This document shows positions 39,461 through 51,446 of a stretch of 64,000 nucleotides of DNA, in pieces. This DNA comes from Ifrita kowaldi. Taxonomy: Eukaryota; Chordata; Aves; Passeriformes; Cinclosomatidae. The position numbers were made by a program, and so were the translations under genes. The DNA is taken from NCBI GenBank assembly GCA_013398055.1, contig VZRS01014558.1, forward strand, positions 186,924-250,923, given 5' to 3'. The notes below the pieces were generated by a model, which had not been told where the DNA came from, made no database searches, and saw only the letters and a list, made by a program, of their open reading frames with translations. The stretch's first letter is position 1, and each line of letters starts with the position of its first letter.

Positions 39461-41454
39461 TGAAGGGAGAAGAGATAAAGGCAATCTCAAATTACTTTTT
39501 TTTAAAAAAAATAGGTCTGGTACTAGAAGTCTTTAACCACTTTAGCATTCTCATAATTACAGAAACAGGAAATTAATCAATGGCTGTGTATTTTACATAG
39601 TCTGTTTACGGGTCTGCGGGGATAATGCACCAGGAAAAAGATTAATTTGTGTAGTCTGTGTTGTTCTTTGGCTCACGATATGATCAAAACCAATGATATT
39701 TGGCATTAAGAAAATAAACACTACTTTGTGTCCAAGGTGTGGAAGATGAGGTCTGTGTTCCAAACAGCTTACAAAACAAAGCATTTACAAAGGAACTCGT
39801 AACAAATTATCCCTGTATCCTCAGGTCCTTTTAGCATAAAAAACCTCTATGAATATTATGGCTTCTATATACCAGGAAAGAAGCCAGTGAAGACCTTAGT
39901 TAACTTTTCAGACTTTAGTTAAGTCTTCAAATACTTGCAGTTGGCAGGTTTGCCATCCAAATGAACACTCAAATCATATATGCACATGCAGATTTGTCCA
40001 GGGCACAAGTTTATGACCTGCCAGCAGTGGCTTCCTGCGACCCCTCAAACTTACCTTCTGACCCTGTTACCTCTTTGTCACTACCTTGATCGGAAAAATT
40101 TGCCAAAGCCAACTGTGATGTTCAGCAACAAAGTAACAACTGCTGGCCTGGGTGTACCTCAGTTCTGGAGCTGCAATAAATCAGCACCCTCCCAGTATTT
40201 CAAAAAGCTTCCCTCTCCCCCTCGCTCTCCTTTGGCCAGCGGAGCAAGCCATGCTTATCACCAGAAGTCCCCTGTCACTTTAAGAACTGAAACGGGAAAA
40301 CCTGTACCATTTTTATACTTTTGTTCATTCTTTTCAACCCATTCTAACTCCTTCCCCCTGGGAGCTAGCCCTCCACCAAAAGTTTCTTTCAGTAAAGCAC
40401 TAGCTCTGTCTATTAAGCTTACCCACCCCTGCTTAGCCTTAACACTGGTTTCTTTGTACTTGCCTGGTGAACTGACCAGCTATACAGCACAATAGCTACA
40501 ATTACTAAATTACACTCCCTGTCACTGCCTTTTGTATCACACCTCTAACAGGTGTCATTACCAGGATAGGCAAATTGTAATAATCCATTCACAGGCCCCC
40601 CTGGTCTTAATAATGTTTTTTTTTATTATTATTATTTTATTTTACATAATATATGTGTGACTACTGCACAGAGCCTGAATGGTTGGTAAATGCACAGGAC
40701 TGAAAGACTGAACTGCGTGGACAGCACACACAAACAGCAGCATTTAGGACAACAAAAGTGAATGCTACCACATCCCTGACACTGTGAATACATGCATGTA
40801 CACAGATCTATTAAAATAGTAATATTAATGCCAATAAACGTGGTTACGGAAAACATTGGTTTGAAAAAGAGGCATAGGAGGCATTTCTGAGCTGACTGCT
40901 CCCCTGCCCTTATCTCACTGAGCTGTGCCATGGATGTGATGGGTGCACCAGGACAAACTGAGATCCCTTGCGAAACCCCAGCGGGTGAAGCAAGCATAAG
41001 AAAGCATTGCAGGTTATAAATTATATGAACACAGCAATTAAAGGCAGGTTTTTAGTATAAATTTAATATAAAAATGTAACGAGCTATATGATTCACAAAA
41101 TCAAATATTTAAGCAAGGTTTAACTAAACCAGTAAGGAACTTCTTTACTTAGGCCATTGGAACCTACCATAACCTTTTAAAAGTGATAAATACACTGATA
41201 TGTTGCTGTCTGCTGTTTTCTGGGGCCCCACTCATTACTTGTTATTCCAGTTGTACACCACACAAATCCACTGACTTTATTGACTGGAATAAAAGGTCAC
41301 ATAGTAGCAAAATGGGTTCCTGATAATGATGGCATTGACAGCCCCAACACAGTCTGGATTTTCCCAGCGCAGTGCACAGATAGAAATAAAACACAAAATT
41401 TCACACACTTGCAATGTAATACATGGAGTAAAAAAGGAAGAAAAGACACTGTGC
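39461..41454. other. Gene-free stretch with a 171-codon chance ORF
   Basis: The plus-strand frame at 39980-40495 is open for 171 codons but has no recognised domain and no convincing signal peptide. A 121-codon minus frame at 40632-40997 is cysteine-rich but also unrecognised. An interrupted (TTA)n patch lies at about 40619-40642. A moderately CpG-containing patch lies at about 40030-40270. Confidence 0.5.
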
Positions 41455-41496
41455 CTCAACACTTAGTTGAGAACACTCTCAACACTTAGTTGAGAA
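41455..41496. repeat. Tandem pair of a 19-bp hairpin-capable word
   Basis: The 19-base word ctcaacacttagttgagaa occurs at 41455-41473 and again, identical, at 41478-41496 (period 23). Each copy contains the inverted arms CTCAA and TTGAG around a 7-base loop. Identity of the two copies suggests a recent duplication or selection on the sequence. It is too small to be a CRISPR array or satellite. Confidence 0.9.
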
Positions 41497-43324
41497 TCTC
41501 CCTTCTCTAACTCACACTGCCAAGACATTCTGGATAAACAAAAACTAATTGAAACAAGTCCTGACGGATAAAATTGTTTTCTTTTCGCTTCATTTAAAAA
41601 TTGAAATCCATAGTTAAGCCGTTTTTAGCTTTACAGGGTATTGTAGGAACACAATCATTTTTCTAGCTTGAGAGAAACACAGGAAGAGATGGCCTGAGAA
41701 ATCTCATTGTGATACTTGTTTAGATGCTCATAAAGGTAAGAATGATTGTTTTTGTCTTTCTGAAACACTGTATTTCAGAGCTGAAGTAATTTATGACCTA
41801 TTAAATACCTGGCATATGATTTCCAGGAGGGGCAGACAGTGGTAACCCAGATGGAACTTTTCAAACCTTTTTGCCAGTCATGTGACATTGCACATCTGAA
41901 GAAAGCAAACTGAAGGAGATGGAAGCAGTCTGATCCAGGATAGGTACATCACATTTACACACAAACAAAACTATTTTTCTTTAAGATATCATGGATTAAG
42001 ATTCATGAAAAAATATCAAGTTTATGTTCCCTAAAAATACTGTCTGGTGAAGCAAGGCACTGGCTGAAATCAGCCCTTTTCTCAGTAAGGGCTTTTGACT
42101 CTGACAGTAGTAGAAAGACAAAGGAAAAAGTAAATTAATATAGAGAAAAACAACTTTATTCTTCTACACTGCAGTGGGAGAGCTCAAACAAATCTCCAGC
42201 ACTACTTCTGTTAACCTATTCTCTATGTGAAATGATCCTTCTGATCAAGGCAGTGTTACCCACCCGCCCATTTTAGGGCAATTAGACCACAATTTTTGGC
42301 CCTACATCATCCATTGAAGCAGCTACAGCTAAGTGCAGGAATCCCACCACTCAGCTGTATTCCTGCTACAAGTTTGGCATCTCCTTACACAGCTGTTTCT
42401 CAACATGACAAAAAATTAGATGCAGACAAGAAGACATACATTGTGCCCTACCCCATCACTCCATTCTTCCACCTTGAACACAGCACTTCACTAAGTTCCC
42501 AAACAAGACATGCTTCAGGATGCTCCTGCTTCTGAAGGCAACAAGCCCCTGTAACTCACAGAATGCAGAACAGATGTCAGTCTTTCAGATAGCTGAAAAA
42601 AAGTTTGGATTCCGACATTTCTTCTGCAAGAGGGAAACACTGTACCACGCTGAGAGAGCAGGTAAACTACTTTGAAGCACATGGCCTCTAGGCCACATCC
42701 CCCTTAAAAACTCTAATATCACCATCAAATCATAATTCAAAAAGCTTGCAGGGATCACTGCTGTGCATAGGCAGGAAGAAATGTCACCCCACTTCAGGCA
42801 CAGAGCTGCAGTCATTTGACAGACCCCATGATTACAGTATGGATCTGAGACAGAAGAAAGAGGTCAGAAAAGGTATGAACAAGTTTTACCCTCTTTAGTC
42901 TAGACTCAGGTCTGTAATGAAGATGTCAGTGTCACCAGCACGAGAGCCAAGTGGCCGACTGGGGTTATCACTCACAGCACCAACTTCTACAGTCTACAGA
43001 AGTTTCTACAATACTCACAAATGTAAGTTATACTTCTGTAGATCTCAGCTCTGGGGATTGCATATTTAGGAGGAGGAAAACATAAAAAAGGGGTGCTCAG
43101 GATGCTCTTACTCTTGATTCTTTACCACACTTTCTAAAGTTAGACAAAAAAAGTAAACCAGAGTTGGTATGACACATTGTCATAACTTGGCAGACATGAA
43201 ACATAAAAGCAACACAGAAGCTGCCTCATGTCTTGCATAACCTTTGTGAATCACCTGTGAATCATGCTCCCCTGAAATACATCACCAGATTGAATTGAAT
43301 GCCTTACTTCTCCTCTCCATATCT
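41497..43324. other. Gene-free stretch
   Basis: No gene or transposon is recognised. Open frames are 79 codons or fewer. Composition is ordinary AT-rich spacer. Confidence 0.55.
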
Positions 43325-43790
43325 TAAAAAGGGTGTTGAATAATTGAAGAGTACAGACAAGGGCCACAGAAAAGATTTACAAATTGTGGGCAAAGAAACC
43401 TATTTTATGATGAGGGATTTAAGGAGTTCAGTTTCACAATAAAGCTGAAAAGAAGTTTAATTTATGGTTCTAAATACTTTTATGGCAAAGAGTTCCACTT
43501 GCTAATACAGTCTCCTGTCTGTCAAGAAAGGGAATATGAAGGATTTAGGATTGAACTTTGAAACCTGGCAAACTTAGATTAGAAACAGAATCTCCTACTC
43601 CTTTAAATGCAGACTGATTCACTATTGGAATGATTACTAAGAAAAGAGGTGGCCTTCCCATCTCTTGACACCTTCAAACTAATGGGTGCTTTTCTGGACA
43701 AGCTATTTTCATGCACACAACTTACTGAGTTAAATTATGAAATAATTAGGTGAGATTTGCTGGCTTTGTTTTAGACAATAGGTGATACAA
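43325..43790 (+). mobile_element. Ancient, heavily diverged CR1/L3-type LINE 3' region
   Basis: The order of degraded phrases matches the CR1 3' coding end and UTR: 'agagtacagacaagggccac', 'agaaaagatttacaaattgt', 'tttatgatgagggatttaag', 'gagttcagtttcacaataaa', then later 'ccatctcttgacaccttcaa' and 'actaatgggtgcttttctgg'. These are close to the archosaur/turtle CR1 phrases around CACCTTCAA and GATGCTTTTCTGG. It is clearly older than the other CR1 copies in the window. The octamer tail is not preserved and the right end is approximate. Confidence 0.7.
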
Positions 43791-46700
43791 TGATTTAATA
43801 GCCCTCCATATTTAAAACTTAGGAATTTATGGACTGTATCAATGTCTAAACATTTTCCTCCATCAGGTATGACAGCAGTTTCTCCCCTCACTTTCCAGAT
43901 AAGTTTAAATACAGATTTATCAAATTACTTTCCCTCCCTAGGGCACATGCAAGACAATGGCCATGAAAAACATTGAGCAGATAACACTGAATCTGAATCT
44001 ATACAGCACAAATCCAATTTTTCAAAGGGCCTTTTCAATAAGGCCCTTAGGAATAGCATGTATATATGAAGATATCTGGAACTGAGATATCTGAAGAGAT
44101 GAAGTGAGTACAGAGTGGTGCAAGCAAGCCTCTTCATTCACAGAACCCAAAATTAAAATTCCTAGAAAAAAAATGCTACGTAAATCTCAGTGCAGCCTTT
44201 ATGGATCATTGCAATAGTGAACCACGTCTAGAAAACAAAACACTTTAATAAATACCCTATTAAAATCTTACTGGACCTTTTTCTGCATTTTACAAAGTCT
44301 GGGTGACACCAACTTCAAAATCAGTCATTACATTCCACTCATAGTACAAAGGCCTCAACCACACATGCTACTGCCACAGTACTAACCCAGCTCCCTCAAA
44401 GTGGAAAGGTAATAGCTTCAAATGACACACACACTATTGGGAACACAGGCCCATTCTCAAGTCAGAAAGAGGCTGTGCCTCATTTTACTGAGATTCCATT
44501 AGAATCAGCCATCCCCTATTGACATGTTCACACACTAGCAGGGATTTCTTTGCTAACTCCCAATGTATGTGTATATATAAACAGAGAGGAAAAAAAGAGG
44601 GAGAGAGAAATTGTATGCATCTGGATGCACATACAAAAGATACATACATAAAATCCCACAGTGCCTTGCAAGGCTGTAGGAGTTATTTCAAATGCTTTCC
44701 ATGATAGCAAAGAGTTCTGTTACTCTTGCATCTCTCAGCCCATCCTTAGCATTGAAGCAAACAATTGGTTTTAACACATTCCGTCACTGCTTCTGCAAGT
44801 TCAACAACAAAGCCTTAGATCTGCCACGCTCTAAAATATTCAAGAACTGTGCTGTTAGAATCAAATTACTGAAAAATGTTAAGTGTGCACCTCTATTAAA
44901 ATGTGCAGCTATTTCCCTAAATAAACCAAAACCTGGGAAAAATTCCTCCCATGGGCTTTGATGATATGAAGAATAAACATGTCATTTTATCACGACCTTT
45001 CCTGTCCACTTTATCTATCATAACACACTACTTAGCATACTGCATGAGACAGATGAAAGTTTGCTGGGCTGCCCAATTTTGTTTTAGCCTCCTGATTTAT
45101 TATGTTAAGTACTTCTCTGACATCAGAATTACATGAGACTATCAACAGTAGAATCTAGTTTTAATGAACCAAGAAATGATCGAGGAACACTTGTCTCTCA
45201 TAGGGACATACCTGAATATATTCAGACATTGTTTCAAGCCCTACATGACTAGAAAAGAATTCTTAAACTTTTTACTGTCCCCAACTCTCCCTGTTATCTC
45301 CTTTCTCTTTTACCTGGTACCATTGCTCTTTCTGGAATATTTAAGCACAATTTTCATGTTCTTTTTACCAGACTCAGTCTAAAATCTTGTCAATTATTTG
45401 CCGGTAACACTGAAATACAGATTCTTCTATCAACTGATATGTAAATCTTCTGTCCTGGCTTTCATCAGCTTTTCATTGATTATTCAAATAATCTCTTCCT
45501 TGGCTTTGATAAAAACATTCTTTTTCTAGCCAGTGGTTTGGGCAACTTATCTCTCTCTTTGCAGTGCTTCCCCTCCTGCTACTTCCTTCACTCCTGCCTC
45601 CATTCTTCATTTTCAAATATCAGGTGCCATTCTTCAAGGCCAGGCCAATTGCACTTTATCAATTTTTATTCAGTATATTGTTCAACCTCTTGGCAAGTAT
45701 GTATGACCAGCCAAAGTGACCAACTTTCCAGTCAAATCTGCAAGCAAATATCCTTCTCCCTCTTGCTCACTGTCCATAACAGGTGGGAGGATTTTCAGGC
45801 CCACCTAAAATTTCCTTTCTGTTACATTTACAGTTACTATTTCTCCTTATGAACTTTGAAAGTTTCTGTTAAACTCTTGCTACAAAGTTTGTGAGAAGAA
45901 AAAAGAAACCCAGCCCAAATCTAATCACATGCAGGCCACTGATGCAGCAAGATCCCTGTTCAAGATGCTGATCATCACTCTTCTTCTTTTCCTTTATAAC
46001 CTGTTAATCCTCATCCATCTTCCCCGCTCTGATTGCTAGGTTTATGGAATAGGAAGCAACTTTTCTCCCCACATTTGCACAGCAAATAGTACAACAAGGC
46101 CTTCATCCAAGACACAGATCCTTACTATTATGGTATTAGAAGTTGTAAGGTAATGTATAGTAAGAATAATTACAGTGCCAGAGATCTGCTGGACTGCATT
46201 CTACATGATACAAGCTGCAGATACAGTAGATTTCCTAACCACAGCTGTACTGGCATAAAACAAACCTGTCCCATGCACCACATCACACTTATACAATATA
46301 CTTTTAATACACTAGAAAACAAGGAGGAGTTCCCGATTACTTTGTTATTATTTTATATATACAAGGTAGGAATACTTCAAACCTAATGACGCTGTCAGTT
46401 GCTCTTTATACTGTAATTTTTGCTGTGCTTTTTTAGTGATCACAGACATATGTCTCCTTACCAAATTAAGTACATACACGTTTAAATGACAGCATATTTT
46501 CAGAACACAACATTATATGTTGGTAACAAAAAACTAAGACATCACAACATCTAACCTTATAAAAAAGCCAGAATAATACCCTGATAGTATCGCATTAAAA
46601 TAAAATTACACCATATTATTATAGCATTTGAAATTAATATTAAAGAGTTTTGAAAACAAACATTTAAAAATGTATTCTGTTTTGTAAGAAGTGATCTATA

Positions 46701-47537
46701 ATGACCATACAGAATTTGTGTTTCAGGTAAGCTGGATCTTGAATTTGGTAACATAAGAAAGAAAAAAAAAAGCCACAGGGATAGAAAACAAGATTTCAAA
46801 GATGCCAATAATTATTTAAGAACACATGTAACCCCCCCCAAACCTATTTTCCTCACAAATCTTCATAAACAGAGTACACACACAGACACACAGCCACCAT
46901 TGCAAAACCAAAACCAGTTGTAAAGACAGCAGTTAGAAAAAATAGAGACTATCTACATGAACGAAACTGGCACGCAGAAATAAACCACACACGTTTCTAA
47001 ACAGAAGGTTTTATGAAAAAGATGGAGTATCTTTAACAGTGCATCACAGATCTACACAGTATGAAGTTTATCTCACTAATTAGTGATTAAGTGAAGGTTT
47101 AATAGTTCCATAAGGGAAGGTAATTCCCTCTTTTTCTAATACCTTCATACCACTAAGTGACTGCTAGTTTCATGGAAGTGCTTATATTCTTCTGATGCAG
47201 AAAGTAAGAATACCAAATATCTAACACTGAAGGAAAACAAACCCCATGAAACTAAAAATACTAAATACTATGTTCAGAAATCCTGTCCCCTCCCCCCGCA
47301 TTAGATGTGGTTAGTGTTTATGCAAATGTATTACTAATGTGTATTACAAATTAAGCAGAACAGAATAATCTTTTGCCTAGACTTACAGGACATTTTACAT
47401 CTTCAATTAGATGAGCAGCAACAATATTCACTTTGAGTTCTAAAATCCCTTTCACAGATAGAGAGGTTAATTGGTTGATCTTAGAGTATGGATAAAATTC
47501 AATACCTAAATTAAATGCATGTGTATAGATAGAAAAA
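43791..47537. other. Gene-free stretch
   Basis: No gene is supported. Open frames of 60-104 codons (for example 45538-45852) are serine/cysteine/phenylalanine-rich translations of AT-rich DNA with no recognised domain. No transposon was recognised. Confidence 0.5.
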
Positions 47538-47579
47538 CATATACACACATATATATTTTCATATATATTTATATATAAA
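47538..47579. repeat. Imperfect (AT)n/(AC)n microsatellite
   Basis: About 40 bp of interrupted alternating sequence ('catatacacacatatatatt' and continuation). Confidence 0.85.
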
Positions 47580-48769
47580 AAGTATCTTTGCATGTATTGA
47601 AAAAGTTATTTTAATTAGAATAACAGACACCTTTTTGAAATTAATTAAGTTTAAATCCTGTTCAGGAAAAACTTGCATATTATTAACACTGTATTTTTAA
47701 CTCTTACTCAAATACAGCCATATGCTTTTTTTGGTAAATTTATTATTAATATCCCTAGTATGCAGATAAATGTTTAATAGGAAATTGATATACATTTCAA
47801 AAGAGCAAATAACTGTGTTATAAGCACTGTATTAAAAAGTAACTATGGCATATTTATGGATACAAAAAATCCTAATAGGGTCAAACTTATAAGACACTGA
47901 CTAATCTTACAAGTAGGTGCTTAGAAACATGCTGCATTTCCCCCAAATTCCATTATGGTAACAAACACAAAAAGATGCTGATATCCAGTTCTGTTAAGTA
48001 CATCTTTAGTTCCACCCATTACACAATATCAAGTCAGAAGCAGTTTTATCTGACTGGTGGCTCAATGGCGCAGCCTATGTGTGCAAAAGTAGAACACAGC
48101 AAGTTTCTGGTTTTAGAAATGAGTGCCAACCCTCTGGTTTTGTTGCATTTAGATAATCAAACACACCTACAATTTCCAAAAGTGATGTCTGCATAAATGA
48201 AGGACTATTTTAATACAATATGCATGCTTAAAGACCTAAATTAATGAAATTATTGACAACATGAAACACGAAATTCAAGTGATTCTGTGCAGAATTAATA
48301 AATAAGTATATTTTATTTGGATATTTCTTTGTAGGACTAGATCTGAAACAACGGTTTTCACTCAACCTTTATTAAAAAGATACTGCACAATGTAAATATA
48401 TATGTATATATAACATAATTTCACCTCACCATCTTTAAAATGCGCATTTGGGTACATTAATACTGTTTGGTTTGTGTTCTTATTTTCAGACACAAAATAC
48501 CTACTTAGATTTACGCTTTCCTTTTCAAAGCTATATATCCAGTGTAAAATGTTTTACTCTCTGATACAAGTCACGAGTAAATACTTAGCTTACAGCTATA
48601 AGCTAAGCATTGTAGCTCAGAACGATGCAAAGCACAAATACTCTCCTCCTATATATGCATTTAACATGAATTAGCTTTCCCACTTCCCCACCACAACCCT
48701 CACTCAGTTCAAAGCAACCAAACTCAGTAATTCCACTTAAATATGATCACAAACCAGTTACAGCACAGG
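47580..48769. other. Gene-free AT-rich stretch
   Basis: No gene or transposon is recognised. A further short interrupted TATA-type alternating run lies at about 48393-48411. Open frames are 73 codons or fewer. Confidence 0.55.
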
Positions 48770-49110
48770 ATCTAAGCGTGGACTGTAAAAATCGGGGAGA
48801 GAGAAGGCGTGAAAAAGACAGTGACTGCTCAGCTCACGCCTCTAAATAACTGGGTAATAATTTTCAGGCTGGTGAAAATACCAGTTTGTTCATTCCAAGT
48901 GGGTGTCCGATACCTGGCTATGTCATGTCATGACCTCTGTCACTTGTTCCAAGTGAGCTGAACAATCTTAGGGGGTCTTAACTGGGGAGACCTGCAAGCA
49001 GTGCAGTTTGTTTAGTTAAAGAAACACTCCCCTAGTTAATTTGACAGATTTTAAATAAAAATAAAAAGCCTTTTTAAAAAGAAACTGTATGTCACTTTCT
49101 TCCTAACAGA
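48770..49110. promoter_or_regulatory. Candidate conserved regulatory block with NKX2-like inverted pair
   Basis: A perfect inverted pair CACTTG-TTC-CAAGTG (48941-48955) resembles two NKX2-class half sites facing each other. A second 'ttccaagtg' word lies about 53 bp to the left (48894). The block retains CpGs ('aatcggggag', 'gaaggcgtga', 'ctcacgcctc') and ends in homeodomain/MEIS-like 'ctagttaatttgacag'. There is no coding potential. Motif assignment is by eye. Confidence 0.35.
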
Positions 49111-49799
49111 ATATAAGCACAGATCCATAGAAATGTAGAGGCAAAACACTCAAATAAAATATTTTTAACTATTAGATATTTGTATTTTGTTTTAGGGAAC
49201 AAAGTTGTAATGGTTTTATAAAGCCAAGTATACCGACATAAAGAAGCCTTTTTTTTGTCATGCAGAGTTCACTGCTAATCCAGACATAGAAAAGAACAGT
49301 GTTTTAGATTTACACTCCATTCTTTTTTTTTCTATTATTCTAATAAAATGACCCCGCATATTTACTCAAGCTGTTTAAGCAGGTAAGAAGTGCAAATAAC
49401 ATGGCTTGCCTCATGTTACAAACCCAAATAAGTAAGAAAGCTGCCAGCACAGAAATAGATATTAAATTCAGAAAAAAACAGATAATTTATATAAATAAAT
49501 AAAAATATATATTAAATTCAGAAAAACTTTTGCATAAGTTAATTTGAGAAGTGCAAAACCTCTTTTAGATATTTCAGGAATTTCTTCTTTTCATTGTTAG
49601 CATGTCTTATTTTTTGTAAACATGCAATTAATGAAAAATTCCTGGATTTAACTGAAGCTTGGATAATGTTGTCCCTTTGTGTTCCATCTGAAACAGTTTT
49701 GCAGGTTTGTTTACAAATAGGTCAAATGCTCCTATTTCTTTATAAGCAAAACAAATCCATACACTAATTTCCCTTTATTTACTAATGCTGTTCATTGCT
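49111..49799. other. Gene-free AT-rich stretch
   Basis: No gene is supported. The word 'atattaaattcagaaaaa' occurs twice, at 49459-49476 and 49509-49526, exactly 50 bp apart, around an A/T-rich core. The rest is ordinary spacer. Confidence 0.55.
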
Positions 49800-50200
49800 G
49801 ACTGCTAATAGTTTCTCTAGCCATTTTCAAGTTTATTTTTGAAGAGCTTGTAGTGCTTAGACTGCATGGAAATGATCAGCCACATACTTGTCACTAAATT
49901 GTCCAAGCCAAAAAATCAAATGTGGGAAACAGCAGAGTGACGACCTGCATCCTACACAGAACACATCTTGTTTTTTGCAGTAATGGCTTTATGTATTTAT
50001 TTAGCAGTGCTCTTTAGTGCTGATTCAAATAGACATTTGTGTTTGGCTATGGACATGCTCATAGCCTGAAAAGGGATATTTATTCCGTAAAAGTTAAATT
50101 CCTACTCCAACCGTTCCTCTGGTTGCTGTTCGCTCATTGTAGAATTAAACTGGTCACACACATTTTTCATGTTTGATCCACTGAAATAAAACTAGACAAC
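49800..50200. promoter_or_regulatory. Candidate regulatory block
   Basis: Complex, non-repetitive sequence with retained CpGs ('agtgacgacctgc', 'tattccgtaa', 'caaccgttcctc', 'gttcgctc') and A/T-rich homeodomain-like words ('cagtaatggctttatgtatt'). No open frame spans it. It lies about 700 bp from the blocks on either side, which together form a cluster. Confidence 0.27.
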
Positions 50201-50325
50201 TTTTATAGACATGGTTTTATTGAAATGGATGTTTATTAGTCAGATCATACTGCTCTGCAGAAAATAATTCTCCTGCTGCTTATAAACATTTAGATCAGCC
50301 ATATTAAAGTGAAAGAACAAGTCTA

Positions 50326-50363
50326 AGGGGGAGGGGGAAAGAAAAAGAAAGAAAATGGGAGGA
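50326..50363. repeat. Purine-rich tract
   Basis: About 38 bp almost entirely of A and G ('ggggaaagaaaaagaaagaa' and flanks). It may form triplex DNA. No function is inferred. Confidence 0.75.
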
Positions 50364-50819
50364 GTAGAGACGGATACCATGCACAATTCTCATGTGACCT
50401 GTGGTACTACCTAATTAGAAAACCTAAAGTTTCCATAAACCTTTCATTGGAAGCAGCAGTATTCCTGCTATCACATTTCATTCCATGTTGGCTGATTTAC
50501 CTACATTTCCTTGAGTAGAAGAACAGAAAATGCAATGAATAGCTTTGAGGAAGAAATATAATGGCACATTGTAAACAAGCACCATCAGTTTAGAAACTGA
50601 ACGCAAATACAGCAAAGGGAATTTTCCAATAGATCTTTCTTCATTATGGTACAGGACACATAAGAGAACGCTACTGAACTGCAACCTCAATTACACTGGC
50701 CAGAAAATTACCTTTAACCATTAAATTAAAAAATGTTCTTCAGCACTATTCAGTTTAGCATTCTACACTGTCTCCAGGCTGAAGGTGGTCTGCATGTTGA
50801 ACTTAGTACTGTGTGGGTT
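50364..50819. other. Gene-free stretch
   Basis: A 70-codon minus-strand frame (50478-50690) has no recognised domain. No repeats were seen. Confidence 0.5.
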
Positions 50820-51350
50820 ATAGTCTTTGTTTGCAGTCTTAACTGGGGATTGCACCTTAGCTACCGTAGTTCAAGCGTAAAAATACTTTGTCTGTAACAC
50901 TATATACTGTTGCCAGCGACCCTCTAAATCCTTGAACCAACTGTGTCCTCTGGTGTCACAGAAGATAATGCCAATTTATTGCAATGTGTGGCTTTTTTAA
51001 CTGATTAAAATTAAGCCGTAAACACGTGACAATGGAATTAGCACATTTAGAGAGTCTGTTTTCCCACATCCCATTTTGCGCTAGTGCGGCTGATCCCTGC
51101 AACTCTACGCGGGTGCAATTTTAATGACTTCGCTAGGTTTTGATGTTCTTATGAAAAAGCAGTGCTTGGTGTTTGTGGAGAAGGTAGATATGGAGGCTGA
51201 GTAGCTGTGATTGCGGACACTGTGACATCGTCTCTGTTTTTCGATAGGATCGGTGTCATTTTCCTCCCCACGATAAGACACCTCACTGACAGAGCCCGAT
51301 TAGGGAAAATTTTATTATAAAATTCACTTCTATCGAACAAGGATGGAGTG
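50820..51350. promoter_or_regulatory. CpG-retaining candidate enhancer
   Basis: I count 17 CpGs over about 540 bp. Motif words: GTAAACA (forkhead, 51018-51024), overlapping E-box CACGTG (51023-51028), adjacent ACAATGG (SOX-type, 51029-51035), and 'attttattataaaattcact' at the right end (HOX/CDX-like TTTAT words). The three motifs at 51018-51035 abut or overlap within 18 bp. A 63-codon minus frame (51149-51340) is open but has no recognised domain. Enhancer is preferred over exon, with modest certainty. Confidence 0.42.
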
Positions 51351-51386
51351 ATAAACAGTCCAGCCTCAGGGAAGAAACAGGAAAAG

Positions 51387-51446
51387 ATTTTTCTTCTCTC
51401 TCTCTCCCTCTGTCCCTTTTTTGTTTTCCTTTCTTTTCCCCCATTT
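51387..51446. repeat. Polypyrimidine tract
   Basis: About 60 bp nearly all C and T, including (TC)n and T/C runs ('ttcttctctctctctctccc' and continuation). It lies immediately right of the CpG-retaining block. Confidence 0.8.

Noticed and set aside
39725..39780. Phrase resembling an ancient repeat ('gtgttccaaacagcttacaa')
   Set aside because: Too short to assign to any family; a chance match is likely.
40632..40997. Cysteine-rich 121-codon minus-strand frame
   Set aside because: The cysteines do not form a recognisable zinc-finger, defensin or other spacing pattern. Likely chance.
41455..41496. Short repeats considered as a CRISPR-like array
   Set aside because: Only two copies, with a 4-base spacer, in vertebrate DNA; not a CRISPR array.
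44480..44515. Possible MIR core ('ctgtgcctcattttactgag')
   Set aside because: Only about 20 bp resembles MIR, with no further words in order on either side.
51149..51340. 63-codon minus-strand frame in the CpG-retaining block
   Set aside because: It was considered as a possible conserved exon, but no domain or convincing splice sites were recognised. Regulatory sequence is the simpler reading.
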